Positions 44,454 through 53,080 of a stretch of 64,000 nt of DNA are shown here, in pieces. Under the pieces are notes generated by a model that ran no database searches, had not been told where the DNA came from, and saw only the letters and a program-made list of their open reading frames with translations. Location of the stretch: positions 1 to 64,000 of the forward strand of contig NZ_JBBAKG010000009.1 of the NCBI RefSeq assembly GCF_040403615.1, read 5' to 3'. Position numbers and translations under genes: made by a program. How positions within the stretch are numbered: position 1 is the first letter of the stretch; each line of letters opens with the position of its first letter. The DNA comes from Haliscomenobacter sp040403615. GTDB taxonomy: Bacteria > Bacteroidota > Bacteroidia > Chitinophagales > Saprospiraceae.

Positions 44454-45337
44454 TTACCCTATTTCTCCTTCTGGCGCTTCTGGGCGCTCCACATTGCTTA
44501 CTTCAGTAGTGATCACTTCAGGCGTCACCGTTTTTTCTTCTTCTTTCTGATAATACCGGAAAAAATCCCGTTGAAAAATCAGGATATTCAATACCCCGCA
44601 GGTAATGGATACATCGGCGATGTTGAAAACTGGCTTGAAGAAAAAGTATTCTTTCCCCCCCAGCCACGGCATCCAAGCGGGGTAAATGCCTTGCCAAATC
44701 GGGAAGTACAACATATCGACCACCTTGCCGTGCAGAAAGCCCGCATACCCACCCTCGGCAGGAAACAAAGTGGCCAGCCCACCATGAAAATAAGAAGGCG
44801 AAAAAATAAGNNNNNNNNNNNNNNNNNNNNNNNNNNNNNNNNNNNNNNNNNNNNNNNNNNNNNNNNNNNNNNNNNNNNNNNNNNNNNNNNNNNNNNNNNN
44901 NNNNNNNNNNCGGCAGGAAACAAAGTGGCCAGCCCACCATGAAAATAAGAAGGCGAAAAAATAAGACCATAAAAGGCGCTGTCTAGGATATTGCCAATGG
45001 CACCCGCCAGAATAAACCCAAAACTGGCCAACACGCCAAAGCGAATGCGCTCGCGGATGAGTTGACGGATGAAATACACCAAAAAGAAAACAGCAGTAAT
45101 GCGAAACAGGCTCAGGGCCAATTTGCCATATTCGCCGCCCAAATCCCAGCCAAAGGCCATGCCATTGTTTTCGACAAAGTGCAAAAGCGCCCAATTGAGG
45201 CCAAGGATCTGGGTTTCAGCCCCGTACTCCATATGGGTTTTTACCCCGATCTTGAGTGCCTGATCGATGAGTAAAACCAGAAAAACGAGAATACTAACTT
45301 TAATGGATGGTTTCAAGGCAACAGTTTTAGTTTTCAT
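44454..45337 (-). CDS. lspA: Lipoprotein signal peptidase LspA (interrupted by false gap)
   Basis: The frame is broken only by a 100-N gap with duplicated flanks. Removing the N run and one copy of the 55-bp duplicate (155 bases) leaves 729 bases, 242 codons plus stop, in one frame. LspA features: four helices, NNGMAFGWDLGG, LAGAIGNILDSAFYG, the first catalytic aspartate in GKVVDMLYFP, the second in FNIADVSITCG. It is longer than E. coli LspA (164) because of an inserted PIWQGIYPAWMPWLGGKEYF segment and an acidic tail. It cleaves prolipoproteins at the inner membrane. It overlaps pdxA by 11 bp. Confidence 0.93.
44811..44910. other. Spurious 100-N gap in lspA
   Basis: The 55 bases before the gap (44756-44810) are repeated exactly after it (44911-44965). 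The two contigs therefore overlap and the gap is an unmerged join rather than missing sequence. Confidence 0.95.
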
Positions 45338-46514
45338 CCTCTTCCTCGTAGGATTGATCGCCTTCCAATTCTTCGATTTCATCCTCCAGGTCATCCTCCA
45401 GGTCATCGTCCTCTTCGATTTCTTCTCCGATTTCGTTTTCAGACTTGATCTTACTGCGGCGCACCAGGGCATTGGCCCGATCTGCAAAGTATTCCTTGCG
45501 GTTCTTGGCTATTTCAATGGCCATAAACAGTGCTTCCCGGAAAGAATCGGGGTCTGCTTCATTCTTTCCCGCGATATCGTAGGCCGTGCCGTGATCTGGA
45601 GAGGTGCGTACCGCGCTCAATCCTGCCGTGTAATTTATCCCATTCCCGAAGGCCAAAAGTTTGAAAGGAATCAACCCTTGATCGTGGTAGATGGCCAAAA
45701 TGCCGTCAAATTTTTTGTAGTACCCAGAGCCAAAAAATCCATCAGCCGGATAAGGCCCCATGGCCAACATGCCGCTTTTTTTGGACTCAATGATGGCCGG
45801 ACGAATGATGCGATCGTCTTCATCCCCCAAAACGCCCCCGTCGCCAGCGTGTGGATTCATGCCCAAAACGGCAATCGTAGGGCGGTCGATTCCGAAATCT
45901 ACGCGCAGGGTTTCTTCAAAAGTGCGCAGTTTGCGGGCAATCAGTTCTTTGGTTACTTTACCAGCTACCTCGCGCAAGGGAAGGTGGTTGGTGGCTATGC
46001 CGATGCGCAAACCTTCACTCACCATCAGCATCAGGCTTTCTTTGCCATTGCCCAGTTCCTGAGTGAGGTATTCGGTGTGGCCTGGGAAAGGGAAATTTGC
46101 CATTTGCATGGCTTCCTTGTTGATCGGAGCGGTCACTAGCGCATCGATGTATCCTGCTTTCAATTCTTTTACGGCACAATCCAGGGCCATGTAAGCATAT
46201 TTGCCGCTGACATCGGTGGGTTTGCCCAAAAGAATGTTGACGTTTTCTTGCCAGCAGTTTACGACGTTGACCCGATCGGGGAAAACGCGTTCTGCATTGC
46301 GAATCTGTTGAAACAGAAAATCAATTCCAACGATGTTTTTGTGGTAAGAAACGATCTTGGAAGACCCGTACAACACGGGTACGCAAAAGTTGATTATTTT
46401 GGGATTGGCCAGGGTTTTAATGATTACCTCCAAACCAATGCCATTGATATCACCGATGCTGATGCCGATTTTTAGTTTGTCCAGTTTTTCCTGGCCTACT
46501 GCTTGTTCATTCAT
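45327..46514 (-). CDS. pdxA: 4-hydroxythreonine-4-phosphate dehydrogenase
   Basis: A ~395-residue PdxA. The start ISIGDINGIGLEV, metal-binding histidines in FPGHTEYLTQ, NPHAGDGGVLGDED and YHDQGLIPFK, and the closing RTSPDHGTAYDIAGK are all present. It makes the phosphohydroxy-amino-ketone used for pyridoxal 5'-phosphate. A ~45-residue acidic tail (from about residue 350, rich in E and D) is not part of the usual family. ATG at 46514 is used because 46517 would be GTG. It is divergent from rsmA and followed by lspA. Confidence 0.95.
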   Translation of the reverse strand: MNEQAVGQEKLDKLKIGISIGDINGIGLEVIIKTLANPKIINFCVPVLYGSSKIVSYHKNIVGIDFLFQQIRNAERVFPDRVNVVNCWQENVNILLGKPTDVSGKYAYMALDCAVKELKAGYIDALVTAPINKEAMQMANFPFPGHTEYLTQELGNGKESLMLMVSEGLRIGIATNHLPLREVAGKVTKELIARKLRTFEETLRVDFGIDRPTIAVLGMNPHAGDGGVLGDEDDRIIRPAIIESKKSGMLAMGPYPADGFFGSGYYKKFDGILAIYHDQGLIPFKLLAFGNGINYTAGLSAVRTSPDHGTAYDIAGKNEADPDSFREALFMAIEIAKNRKEYFADRANALVRRSKIKSENEIGEEIEEDDDLEDDLEDEIEELEGDQSYEEEDEN

Positions 46515-46621
46515 CACAGTTAAATCCTATGGGTTGTAAGCACTGAAAATTCATCTCAATACTTATTGCTGTAAAATTTGATAGTTTTGCAAAGTAATGG
46601 TAAAAAAATCAGAAAATTGTT

Positions 46622-47404
46622 TTGAAAGCTAAAAAATCCTTCGGGCAACATTTTCTCAACCGGGAAGATATTGCTGAAAGCATCGCCAGCAGTTTAAAGA
46701 TAAACGACAATGTCGAGCATCCTGTTTTGGAAGTAGGGCCTGGAAAAGGCATGTTGACCAAATATTTGCTGGAAAAGCACACTAAGCTGAAAGTAGTTGA
46801 AGCCGATGAGGACATGGTAAGCTACTTGCAGAAACACTATCCGCAATTGCAAAACCAGATCATCTCGGGAGATTTTCTAAAGGTAGATCTCGGAGCGGTG
46901 TTTGAGGGGCGGGAATTCAGCCTGATTGGCAATTTTCCCTACAACATTTCCTCCCAAATTGTTTTTCACATGATCAAATTCCGGGCTTGCGTACCGGAGA
47001 TGGTTGGGATGTTTCAAAAAGAAATGGCCGATCGCATCATTGCCAAACCTGGGGGCAAGGATTACGGGATCATCAGCGTACTTGCTCAAGCGTATTATGA
47101 GGGCAAAATGTTGATCAACGTGGATAGAACTTGCTTCACTCCACCACCCAAAGTACAATCGGCAGTGATTCGTTTGGAACGCAAGGAAAATCAGGATTTG
47201 GGCTGCGACGAAGGGCTTTTTCGGCAAGTGGTGAAAACTTCGTTTAACCAAAGGCGCAAGATGTTGCGGAATACCTTGAAACCGTTGTTTCCAGAAGGCA
47301 GTACTGAATTGGAGGATGTGTTCTTTCAAAAAAGGCCGGAGCAGTTGGGGTTGGTGGAGTTTATTGAAATAGCCAACACCTTGCAAAGACTTAAGAGTTA
47401 TTGA
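46622..47404 (+). CDS. rsmA: 16S rRNA (adenine1518/1519-N6) dimethyltransferase
   Basis: A 260-residue SAM methyltransferase. The KSFGQHFL start is diagnostic. The SAM-binding motif is VLEVGPGKGMLT and the catalytic motif is LIGNFPYNISSQIV (NFPY is NLPY in many members). The C-terminal helical domain follows. It dimethylates two adenines in the 16S rRNA 3' end. No ATG precedes the conserved start in frame (stop at 46601), so TTG at 46622 is taken. A promoter-like TAGTTTTG is at 46582. Confidence 0.95.
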   Translation: MKAKKSFGQHFLNREDIAESIASSLKINDNVEHPVLEVGPGKGMLTKYLLEKHTKLKVVEADEDMVSYLQKHYPQLQNQIISGDFLKVDLGAVFEGREFSLIGNFPYNISSQIVFHMIKFRACVPEMVGMFQKEMADRIIAKPGGKDYGIISVLAQAYYEGKMLINVDRTCFTPPPKVQSAVIRLERKENQDLGCDEGLFRQVVKTSFNQRRKMLRNTLKPLFPEGSTELEDVFFQKRPEQLGLVEFIEIANTLQRLKSY

Positions 47405-47522
47405 TATGTAAAAATTTATACATGTTTTAAAAAAAAACTGGTCTATTCTTTGTTGTTCTAAAAAAAAATTATTTTTTACGTTTTTTGGTTTATTTTTATG
47501 GGGTATTACAAACCCTTAAATA

Positions 47523-48614
47523 ATGAATTTCTCCGCAACCCTCCTAACTTGTGTCATTTCACTTTCCCAGCTGCCCCTACAGTTGGGGGCTTTTTCTCCA
47601 TATAATAACCATCCAATTATTATTGCCGACAATCACAAATATTTGGGTGGGAAAAAAGTGGATATTGCCTTTAAGCCCAGGGTGTTGCAAATACTCTTCC
47701 GTCCGGAAGCATCAAATGATAAACCTATTTACGAAATTCAGTTGATCGGATTAGGTGAGCCCTACACAACCACCGACCCTGAAGCTCGCTTCACTTTTTT
47801 GCCTGGAGGGAACCATCAATTTAAGTATCGCATCTTTCAGAACGGCATTTTTTCTCCCTGGCACACTCAGGAAATCAATATAAGGCGTACCATCAACGAG
47901 ATGCCCTGGTTTTATCCAGCATTGTTGATTTACCTCATCCTAGTTTTGGGTGCAATTACTTATTTCTGGATCATCTACAACCTGCGGCAAAGACTCAAAT
48001 TTCAAACCCTGCGGTCCAAAATTTCTGCAAACCTGCACGACGAAACGGGTTCTACCCTTTCCAGTATATCTCTTGATTTGGGGACGCTGGAAAGTTTGTT
48101 GCCGGGCGGTAACGAAAAGCTGCTCCACTTGGTCTCCGAAACCCGCAATACTGCCGAAGAAGCCATTCTCAAACTTCGGGATACCCTTTGGAGTATTCAA
48201 CCTGAACATGATGATATGCTAAACTTAGGTGGACGGATTGGGCAATCAGCGGCCAAAATGTTTGCTTTCAAAAAAGTGCAACTTGAATTCAGCAATGAAT
48301 TGAGTGAAGCTGATAATTTTCAAATCGCCATGGAGCGCCGGGGCGATATTTTACACATTGCCAAAGAAGCACTCAACAATTGTCTCAAACATGCTGGTGC
48401 ATCCAAAGTTCAACTCCGGCTTGCGCCTATCAAAAACGGTATACAAATGTCGATTGTCGACGACGGCATCGGATTTAACGCGATGGAACTGCAATTTGCT
48501 GGAAATGGTTTACGCTATTTTCAGCAACGCGCCAAAAATAGTTTTTTAGAGGTAGAAGTAAACAGCAAACTTGGGGAAGGTACAACGGTAAATGTTGATA
48601 TACCAAAATTGTGA
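47523..48614 (+). CDS. Membrane sensor kinase, NarL-partner (HisKA_3) type
   Basis: A 363-residue protein. The extracytoplasmic part (~20-125) includes a Y_Y_Y-like beta domain (EIQLIGLGEPYTTTDPEARF, FKYRIFQNGIFSPW). One helix at ~130-152 follows, then the HisKA_3 acceptor H172 in ANLHDETGSTLSSISL, N box DILHIAKEALNNCLKHA and G box IVDDGIGF. No second catalytic domain is seen. It should phosphorylate the regulator 64 bp downstream. It is upstream of an exported protease. Confidence 0.9.
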   Translation: MNFSATLLTCVISLSQLPLQLGAFSPYNNHPIIIADNHKYLGGKKVDIAFKPRVLQILFRPEASNDKPIYEIQLIGLGEPYTTTDPEARFTFLPGGNHQFKYRIFQNGIFSPWHTQEINIRRTINEMPWFYPALLIYLILVLGAITYFWIIYNLRQRLKFQTLRSKISANLHDETGSTLSSISLDLGTLESLLPGGNEKLLHLVSETRNTAEEAILKLRDTLWSIQPEHDDMLNLGGRIGQSAAKMFAFKKVQLEFSNELSEADNFQIAMERRGDILHIAKEALNNCLKHAGASKVQLRLAPIKNGIQMSIVDDGIGFNAMELQFAGNGLRYFQQRAKNSFLEVEVNSKLGEGTTVNVDIPKL

Positions 48615-48678
48615 CCCCCCCATTTAAGGGATTGTAACCATAATGTAAATTTAAGATTTTTGACGCAAATCATTTTAT

Positions 48679-49335
48679 ATGCAAACACCAATCCGTGTAG
48701 TACTTTTTGAGGATAGCGATAGCTTCCGACGGAGTTTGACCAAAGCCCTGGAGGTGCGGGGCATTGCCGAGGTAGTCGGCGCCTATTCGAATGGCAAGGA
48801 TGCCGCCAAAATGGTCACCAAACATGAACCCGATTTGGTGTTGATGGATATTGAAATGCCTGAAGTAAACGGTATCGACGCACTCAAAGCAATCCGAAGT
48901 ACCAATGCCCAAACCAAGGTGTTGATGTTGACCAATATCGATGAAGATTACGCGGTCTTTTCCTCTCTTCAAGCAGGGGCAGAAGGCTACGCCCTTAAAG
49001 AGTGGAGGGGAGAGCAGGGCCTGGAATTTGCATTGGAACAGGTAATGGGCGACTCTGGGGCTTATATTTCTCCGGGTTTGGCACACCTGATCATTGAGTA
49101 CTTCCGCCGCAGAAGCAACATGGAGTATAAAGAAGGGTTTGTGATGCTTAGCCCCCAGGAGAAAAAAGTGCTTCTTGCACTAAGCCAAGGCTCAAGCCGC
49201 AAAATGATCGCTGAACAACTGGGGATCAGCACATTTACGGTAGGAGACCACGCTAAAAAAATATTTCGTAAACTAGAAGTGAATTCCGCTCTAGAGGCTG
49301 TAGAGGCTGGGAGAAAGAGGGGGATTTTGCGGTGA
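48679..49335 (+). CDS. NarL/FixJ-type response regulator
   Basis: The receiver (1-120) has E11/D12, phospho-acceptor D57 in LVLMDIEMPEVNG, and the lysine in YALKEW. The LuxR-type helix-turn-helix is at ~150-205 (LSPQEKKVLLALSQGSSRKM...STFTVGDHAKKIFRKL). It is paired with the kinase at 47523. Its stop is only 14 bp before the start of the papain-like protease gene, so it may be co-transcribed with it and may regulate the cluster. Confidence 0.95.
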   Translation: MQTPIRVVLFEDSDSFRRSLTKALEVRGIAEVVGAYSNGKDAAKMVTKHEPDLVLMDIEMPEVNGIDALKAIRSTNAQTKVLMLTNIDEDYAVFSSLQAGAEGYALKEWRGEQGLEFALEQVMGDSGAYISPGLAHLIIEYFRRRSNMEYKEGFVMLSPQEKKVLLALSQGSSRKMIAEQLGISTFTVGDHAKKIFRKLEVNSALEAVEAGRKRGILR

Positions 49336-49349
49336 AAAATAAATAGAAT

Positions 49350-50588
49350 ATGAAACGACTTTGGTTTGTATTGATTATAGTTTCATTAAGTCTGGAAGCT
49401 ATCGGGCAAATACAGGAAATTGACAGTTTTCCAATGGTGAAGCAACGCAGATCACAATGGTGTTGGGCTGCATGTGCAGAAATGGTTGATTCGTTTTTTC
49501 CAAGTCAAACTAAACTTAACCAATGTGATTTCGCATTGATGTATTTAAATTCTCTATATAAATTCCGCCATAATTTGAAATGTCCTTTTGATACGGCTCA
49601 ATGTAGTGAAATGCAAAACAACAGTACTGGAAATGTCGGTTTTTCATTTTCATCAAAATACTTCGGAATAAGATTTGAACAATTGTTATCTCGTGTAGGT
49701 TTTTATTCCAGCTTCGAAAAAAGACCAAGTATTGATGAAATAAAAAATGAAATAGATCACGATCGACCCTTAATCGCTTTTGTTTCTACAGCAATGGATA
49801 CGAGTACTGCTAATCATGTGGTTGTGGTTAAAGGATATAGAGTTTCTGGTACAGATACTTATTTAATCCTTAATGACCCTTGGTTTCATTCCTCAAATAA
49901 TGCCTGTAGTTTTTCAAGTACATTAGAGTTTAACTATACAGGAACTAATCAAACGGGGTCCATTAAATCAATCATTGCTTTCCAAATGAATATCCACCCC
50001 AAATACATGTTGCTTTCTGAACCTCCTTCCTTTCGAAGGACAAGCAACATTTTATCTCCTCGCGAAATATATTCAGCAAAAATTGACCTAGAGGATGACA
50101 CAATTAGGATACCTGTAAAAATATTGTCAATAGAAAAAATTAAGAGCATTATCCCTCGTGCATACGCCAATAAATTTTATCAAAATGAATCCTATGAGCT
50201 TTATTCCCCCTCAGCAAAGCGCAGTTATGTTTATGAGAATACCAATAAAGGTTGGACTTTAACCGAGATAAAAAGTGCCCATTATCCAGTTAATTGGTTT
50301 GTCAGTAAAGGTAAGGATACTTTGTTGATTAAAGGGTTTAAAGAAGCGAATGTCACCATTTGGCAATACCCCTTGGCTCCTTTTCACTATTTTTATGAAT
50401 TTCAAATTAACGGAAAAACTAAAGTGGCACCCTTATCTGATGTGAATCAAAAAAATGGGACTAAGCTTGAATCGGGGGTTTACTATCGACCAAAAGTTGT
50501 TATGAACAGACTGCGTAAACACAATCGATTTTTCTTTGGCATAAAACACTTTCCCTTTTTTGGTAAAAAGAAAGTGGCTCAACAATAA
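49350..50588 (+). CDS. Exported papain-like cysteine protease
   Basis: The signal peptide is MKRLWFVLIIVSLSLEAIGQ. The active-site region is QRRSQWCWAACAEMV with catalytic C38, followed by the histidine H157 in TANHVVVVKGY and N176/D177 in LILNDPW. This order and spacing (Cys, His, Asn/Asp) match papain-like or C39-type peptidases, in particular the C70-like set with QWCWAA. Extra cysteines (42, 60, 79, 86) suggest disulfides. The C-terminal ~200 residues have no recognised fold. The gene is visibly AT-richer than its upstream neighbours. Confidence 0.82.
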   Translation: MKRLWFVLIIVSLSLEAIGQIQEIDSFPMVKQRRSQWCWAACAEMVDSFFPSQTKLNQCDFALMYLNSLYKFRHNLKCPFDTAQCSEMQNNSTGNVGFSFSSKYFGIRFEQLLSRVGFYSSFEKRPSIDEIKNEIDHDRPLIAFVSTAMDTSTANHVVVVKGYRVSGTDTYLILNDPWFHSSNNACSFSSTLEFNYTGTNQTGSIKSIIAFQMNIHPKYMLLSEPPSFRRTSNILSPREIYSAKIDLEDDTIRIPVKILSIEKIKSIIPRAYANKFYQNESYELYSPSAKRSYVYENTNKGWTLTEIKSAHYPVNWFVSKGKDTLLIKGFKEANVTIWQYPLAPFHYFYEFQINGKTKVAPLSDVNQKNGTKLESGVYYRPKVVMNRLRKHNRFFFGIKHFPFFGKKKVAQQ

Positions 50589-50617
50589 TCAACAATAATC
50601 TCAACAAAAAAAAAGCT

Positions 50618-51088
50618 ATGTTACAAAAGGTTTTTGTTCTTGAAAACTTTGAGAGCTCAAATATTGCCCTGAATAGCCCTTTAATTGCAAATTATTGGGG
50701 CAGTAACTTTGGGTCTATAAAATTTTTGGGTCACACATCCTATTTAAATAGGCTTGCTGCGAAAACTGGGTATTTTGCCCTTAAAGTCACCAGAATATAC
50801 GACCAAGATGGGGTGGATGGTCACTGGGTCTCATTTGATTTAGCTGATATTGAAAAAATCAATGCATCCAAATCCAAAACCAGATACTTTGTCATAAAAA
50901 AGACTGCACTCGATGCGATTATAGCATTGGACCCTAATGCCAATAGTATTGGGGCAGAGATTGGGATAGAACATATAGGTATCAAAAAGGTGTATACATT
51001 GATAATAGGCGCAGCAACCTTTGAATATATTAGTGGCGGCGGCACAGGCAGTCCTTCCGCAGGAGCAAAAATTCCACCGAATCAATGA
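50618..51088 (+). CDS. Orphan protein, unknown function
   Basis: A 156-residue protein without signal peptide, charged in the middle (DGHWVSFDLADIEKINASKS) and Gly/Ser-rich at the C-terminus (FEYISGGGTGSPSAGAKIPP). No family recognised. It overlaps the next gene by the ATGA stop-start overlap at 51085-51088, so translation is coupled to the 7TM protein. It is AT-rich, like its neighbours. Confidence 0.55.
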   Translation: MLQKVFVLENFESSNIALNSPLIANYWGSNFGSIKFLGHTSYLNRLAAKTGYFALKVTRIYDQDGVDGHWVSFDLADIEKINASKSKTRYFVIKKTALDAIIALDPNANSIGAEIGIEHIGIKKVYTLIIGAATFEYISGGGTGSPSAGAKIPPNQ

Positions 51089-51813
51089 CACTCAACGATA
51101 TTCTGATATTTTTTGGCCAATTAGTCAGTGCGGTTATGATCATTCCGATTGTAATGGCACTGACAAAATGGCAATATTTAGACAAAAGTCTAAAGATCTT
51201 TTTTTGCTTTTGCGTTGCAAGCTTTACTTTTGCCTTTTTAGAGCAACTACTTTTATGGCACACTGGGAAATATTGGAATGAATTATGGGAGCCAATTTTT
51301 ACTTATTGGCAAATTGGCGATACCAATTTTTTGCAAATTCTTTTTTATCTTAGAGATTTCCTGTTTCTAGGGTGGTTTTACAGCGCCGTACTCTATCCGC
51401 GAACTATAGCAAAATGGATTAGATTCATTGCAATTTTTCTATCAATAGCCAATATAATCAATTACATATTCATTGAGGGGTATATCGAACCAGGCGTGTT
51501 TAACCCTACCTCAGACGCTATGTTTTCATTTCTAGTTCCAATGATAGGTTTGTGGTACATCTATCATGACTCAGCAAAAATCGACTTGTACAAGAACCCA
51601 GTATTCTGGATCAGTATTGGCCTTATTTTACCAAATCTCCTCGGATTGTTTATGTTCTTTACTGCGGATTATATTCAAAAAGCGGATTTCGCGCTTTACG
51701 TTAAACTTATGCTATTTACCAATTTTTTCCAGATCATCGGCATCATCCTCCTCACCATCGGCTTCGCCCACGCCTATTACATGCGCTTCTTTTATCCAGA
51801 GTCCAGCAAATAA
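51085..51813 (+). CDS. Seven-helix membrane protein, unknown function
   Basis: A 242-residue protein with about seven hydrophobic helices and short loops, beginning MTLNDILIFFGQLVSAVMII. No transporter or receptor motif is clear. It ends the cluster with the kinase, regulator and protease. Its translational coupling to the orphan gene suggests that the two act together. It could serve as sensor or as anchor. Confidence 0.65.
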   Translation: MTLNDILIFFGQLVSAVMIIPIVMALTKWQYLDKSLKIFFCFCVASFTFAFLEQLLLWHTGKYWNELWEPIFTYWQIGDTNFLQILFYLRDFLFLGWFYSAVLYPRTIAKWIRFIAIFLSIANIINYIFIEGYIEPGVFNPTSDAMFSFLVPMIGLWYIYHDSAKIDLYKNPVFWISIGLILPNLLGLFMFFTADYIQKADFALYVKLMLFTNFFQIIGIILLTIGFAHAYYMRFFYPESSK

Positions 51814-51830
51814 TAAACTTTGTACCTGTT

Positions 51831-51877
51831 AAAAAGTTAGCCCCATCCCCTGAATAAGGGATTGGGGCTAACTTTTT
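51831..51877. terminator. Bidirectional terminator after the 7TM gene
   Basis: AAAAAGTTAGCCCCA pairs perfectly with TGGGGCTAACTTTTT around a 17-base loop, with A/T tracts on both sides. Confidence 0.9.
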
Positions 51878-52005
51878 ATCCCCCTATCTTTATGTTGTAA
51901 TCAAAAAGCCAACAACACTGAAATACTTGTACACATTTAGTCAATTTTTGTGCCCTAAGTAAAACACCCATTGAACCCCCAGGGTATTCTTGACCCTATA
52001 CAAAG

Positions 52006-52049
52006 CCAGTAAGCGTGCTTCCAAAGCCCCTTACTGGTATTTTTTTTTG
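52006..52049 (+). terminator. Second terminator with T-run
   Basis: Stem CCAGTAAG / CTTACTGG with a 16-base loop followed by TATTTTTTTTTT. It ends ~95 bp before the aquaporin gene; no gene directly precedes it, so it may end an unrecognised short transcript or act as an attenuator. Confidence 0.75.
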
Positions 52050-52145
52050 TGGATTCGCTCCAAATTTGCAAGATTCAAATCCCCTTCCTATCTTGTTCAG
52101 CAGTCCTAAAACAATTCAACTCACACCTTAAAACCCTTTCTTCAC

Positions 52146-52859
52146 ATGACCACTTTTCCTTTCTTGGGCGAACTCATCGGCACCCTAGTACTTGTTTTAC
52201 TCGGCAACGGCGTAGTTGCCAACGTGGTACTCAACAAAACCAAAGGCAATAACGGTGGTTTGATTGCCATCACCACTGGCTGGGCTTTTGCGGTTACCAT
52301 CGGTATTTTTGTTGCCCAAAAATTTGGCAGTGCTGCTGCGCATCTCAACCCTGCTGTAACTATTGCAATGGCGGTAAAAGACAATGATTATTCCAACGTG
52401 CTTCCTTTTATCCTTGCTCAAATGCTGGGTGCAATAATCGGCGCAACCCTGGTTTGGTTGCATTACCTGCCACATTGGGGTGCAACGGAAGATCAAGGAA
52501 CGAAATTGGCTGCCTTCAGTACCAGTCCTGCGATTGCCAATACCACGGCAAATCTAATTAGTGAAATCATTGGCACGCTCATCCTCCTGATTGGGGTCAT
52601 TGCGCTTTATTCCGAATCCGGCTCGGGGATGTCTCCGATCTTGGTGGGCTTTTTGGTGTGGGGCATTGGTTTGAGCCTGGGGGGCCCAACCGGCTATGCC
52701 ATCAATCCTGCCCGCGACCTGGGCCCACGCATTGCTCACGCTATTTTGCCCATTGGAGGCAAGGGAAGCAGTGATTGGGGCTATGCCTGGATCCCGGTAG
52801 TTGGCCCAATTGTGGCTGCTGTGATTGCCGGAGCAATCATGCAAGGGTTTGGATTCTGA
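52146..52859 (+). CDS. Aquaporin / glycerol facilitator (MIP family)
   Basis: A 237-residue MIP channel with six helices and both NPA boxes: AHLNPAVTIAMAV near 76 and GYAINPARDLGPR near 185. The aromatic/arginine filter is present (R in NPAR). GlpF-type proteins carry an aspartate after the second NPAR, as here (NPARD), so a glycerol-type facilitator is likely. No glycerol genes are adjacent. It precedes the xylose operon convergently. Confidence 0.9.
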   Translation: MTTFPFLGELIGTLVLVLLGNGVVANVVLNKTKGNNGGLIAITTGWAFAVTIGIFVAQKFGSAAAHLNPAVTIAMAVKDNDYSNVLPFILAQMLGAIIGATLVWLHYLPHWGATEDQGTKLAAFSTSPAIANTTANLISEIIGTLILLIGVIALYSESGSGMSPILVGFLVWGIGLSLGGPTGYAINPARDLGPRIAHAILPIGGKGSSDWGYAWIPVVGPIVAAVIAGAIMQGFGF

Positions 52860-52861
52860 TT

Positions 52862-53080
52862 CAATGTCCAATATCCAATAATCAATGTCCAATTTCCAAC
52901 GCGGAGCAAATTTTTGGTAAGCATAATTTTAATGATCGCGCAGGAATGTTGTACATACAGCCAGAACCATATGGTACAAGTGCTGAAAGCTTAGTTTACG
53001 CGAGCATCCTCCTTGATTTACCTTTTATTTTACCTCGCGTTGGATATTGGATATTGGATATTGATTATTGGATATTGAAT
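52862..53080. repeat. TCCAATATC/GATATTGGA inverted-repeat element
   Basis: The left arm is tandem CAATGTCCAATATCCAATAA units ending CCAACGCGG. The right arm starts CGCGTTGGATATTGGATATT and ends near TTGGATATTGAATT. About 130 bases separate the arms. It lies between convergent aquaporin and xylA genes. Confidence 0.8.

Larger units (their letters stand above)
51814..52145. other. Gene-free spacer with two terminators
   Basis: 332 bp without a coding frame of note. It contains the hairpins at 51831-51877 and 52006-52049. Confidence 0.6.

Noticed and set aside
44454..45487. lspA as a frameshifted pseudogene
   Set aside because: The frame break is fully explained by the unmerged 55-bp overlap and 100 N.
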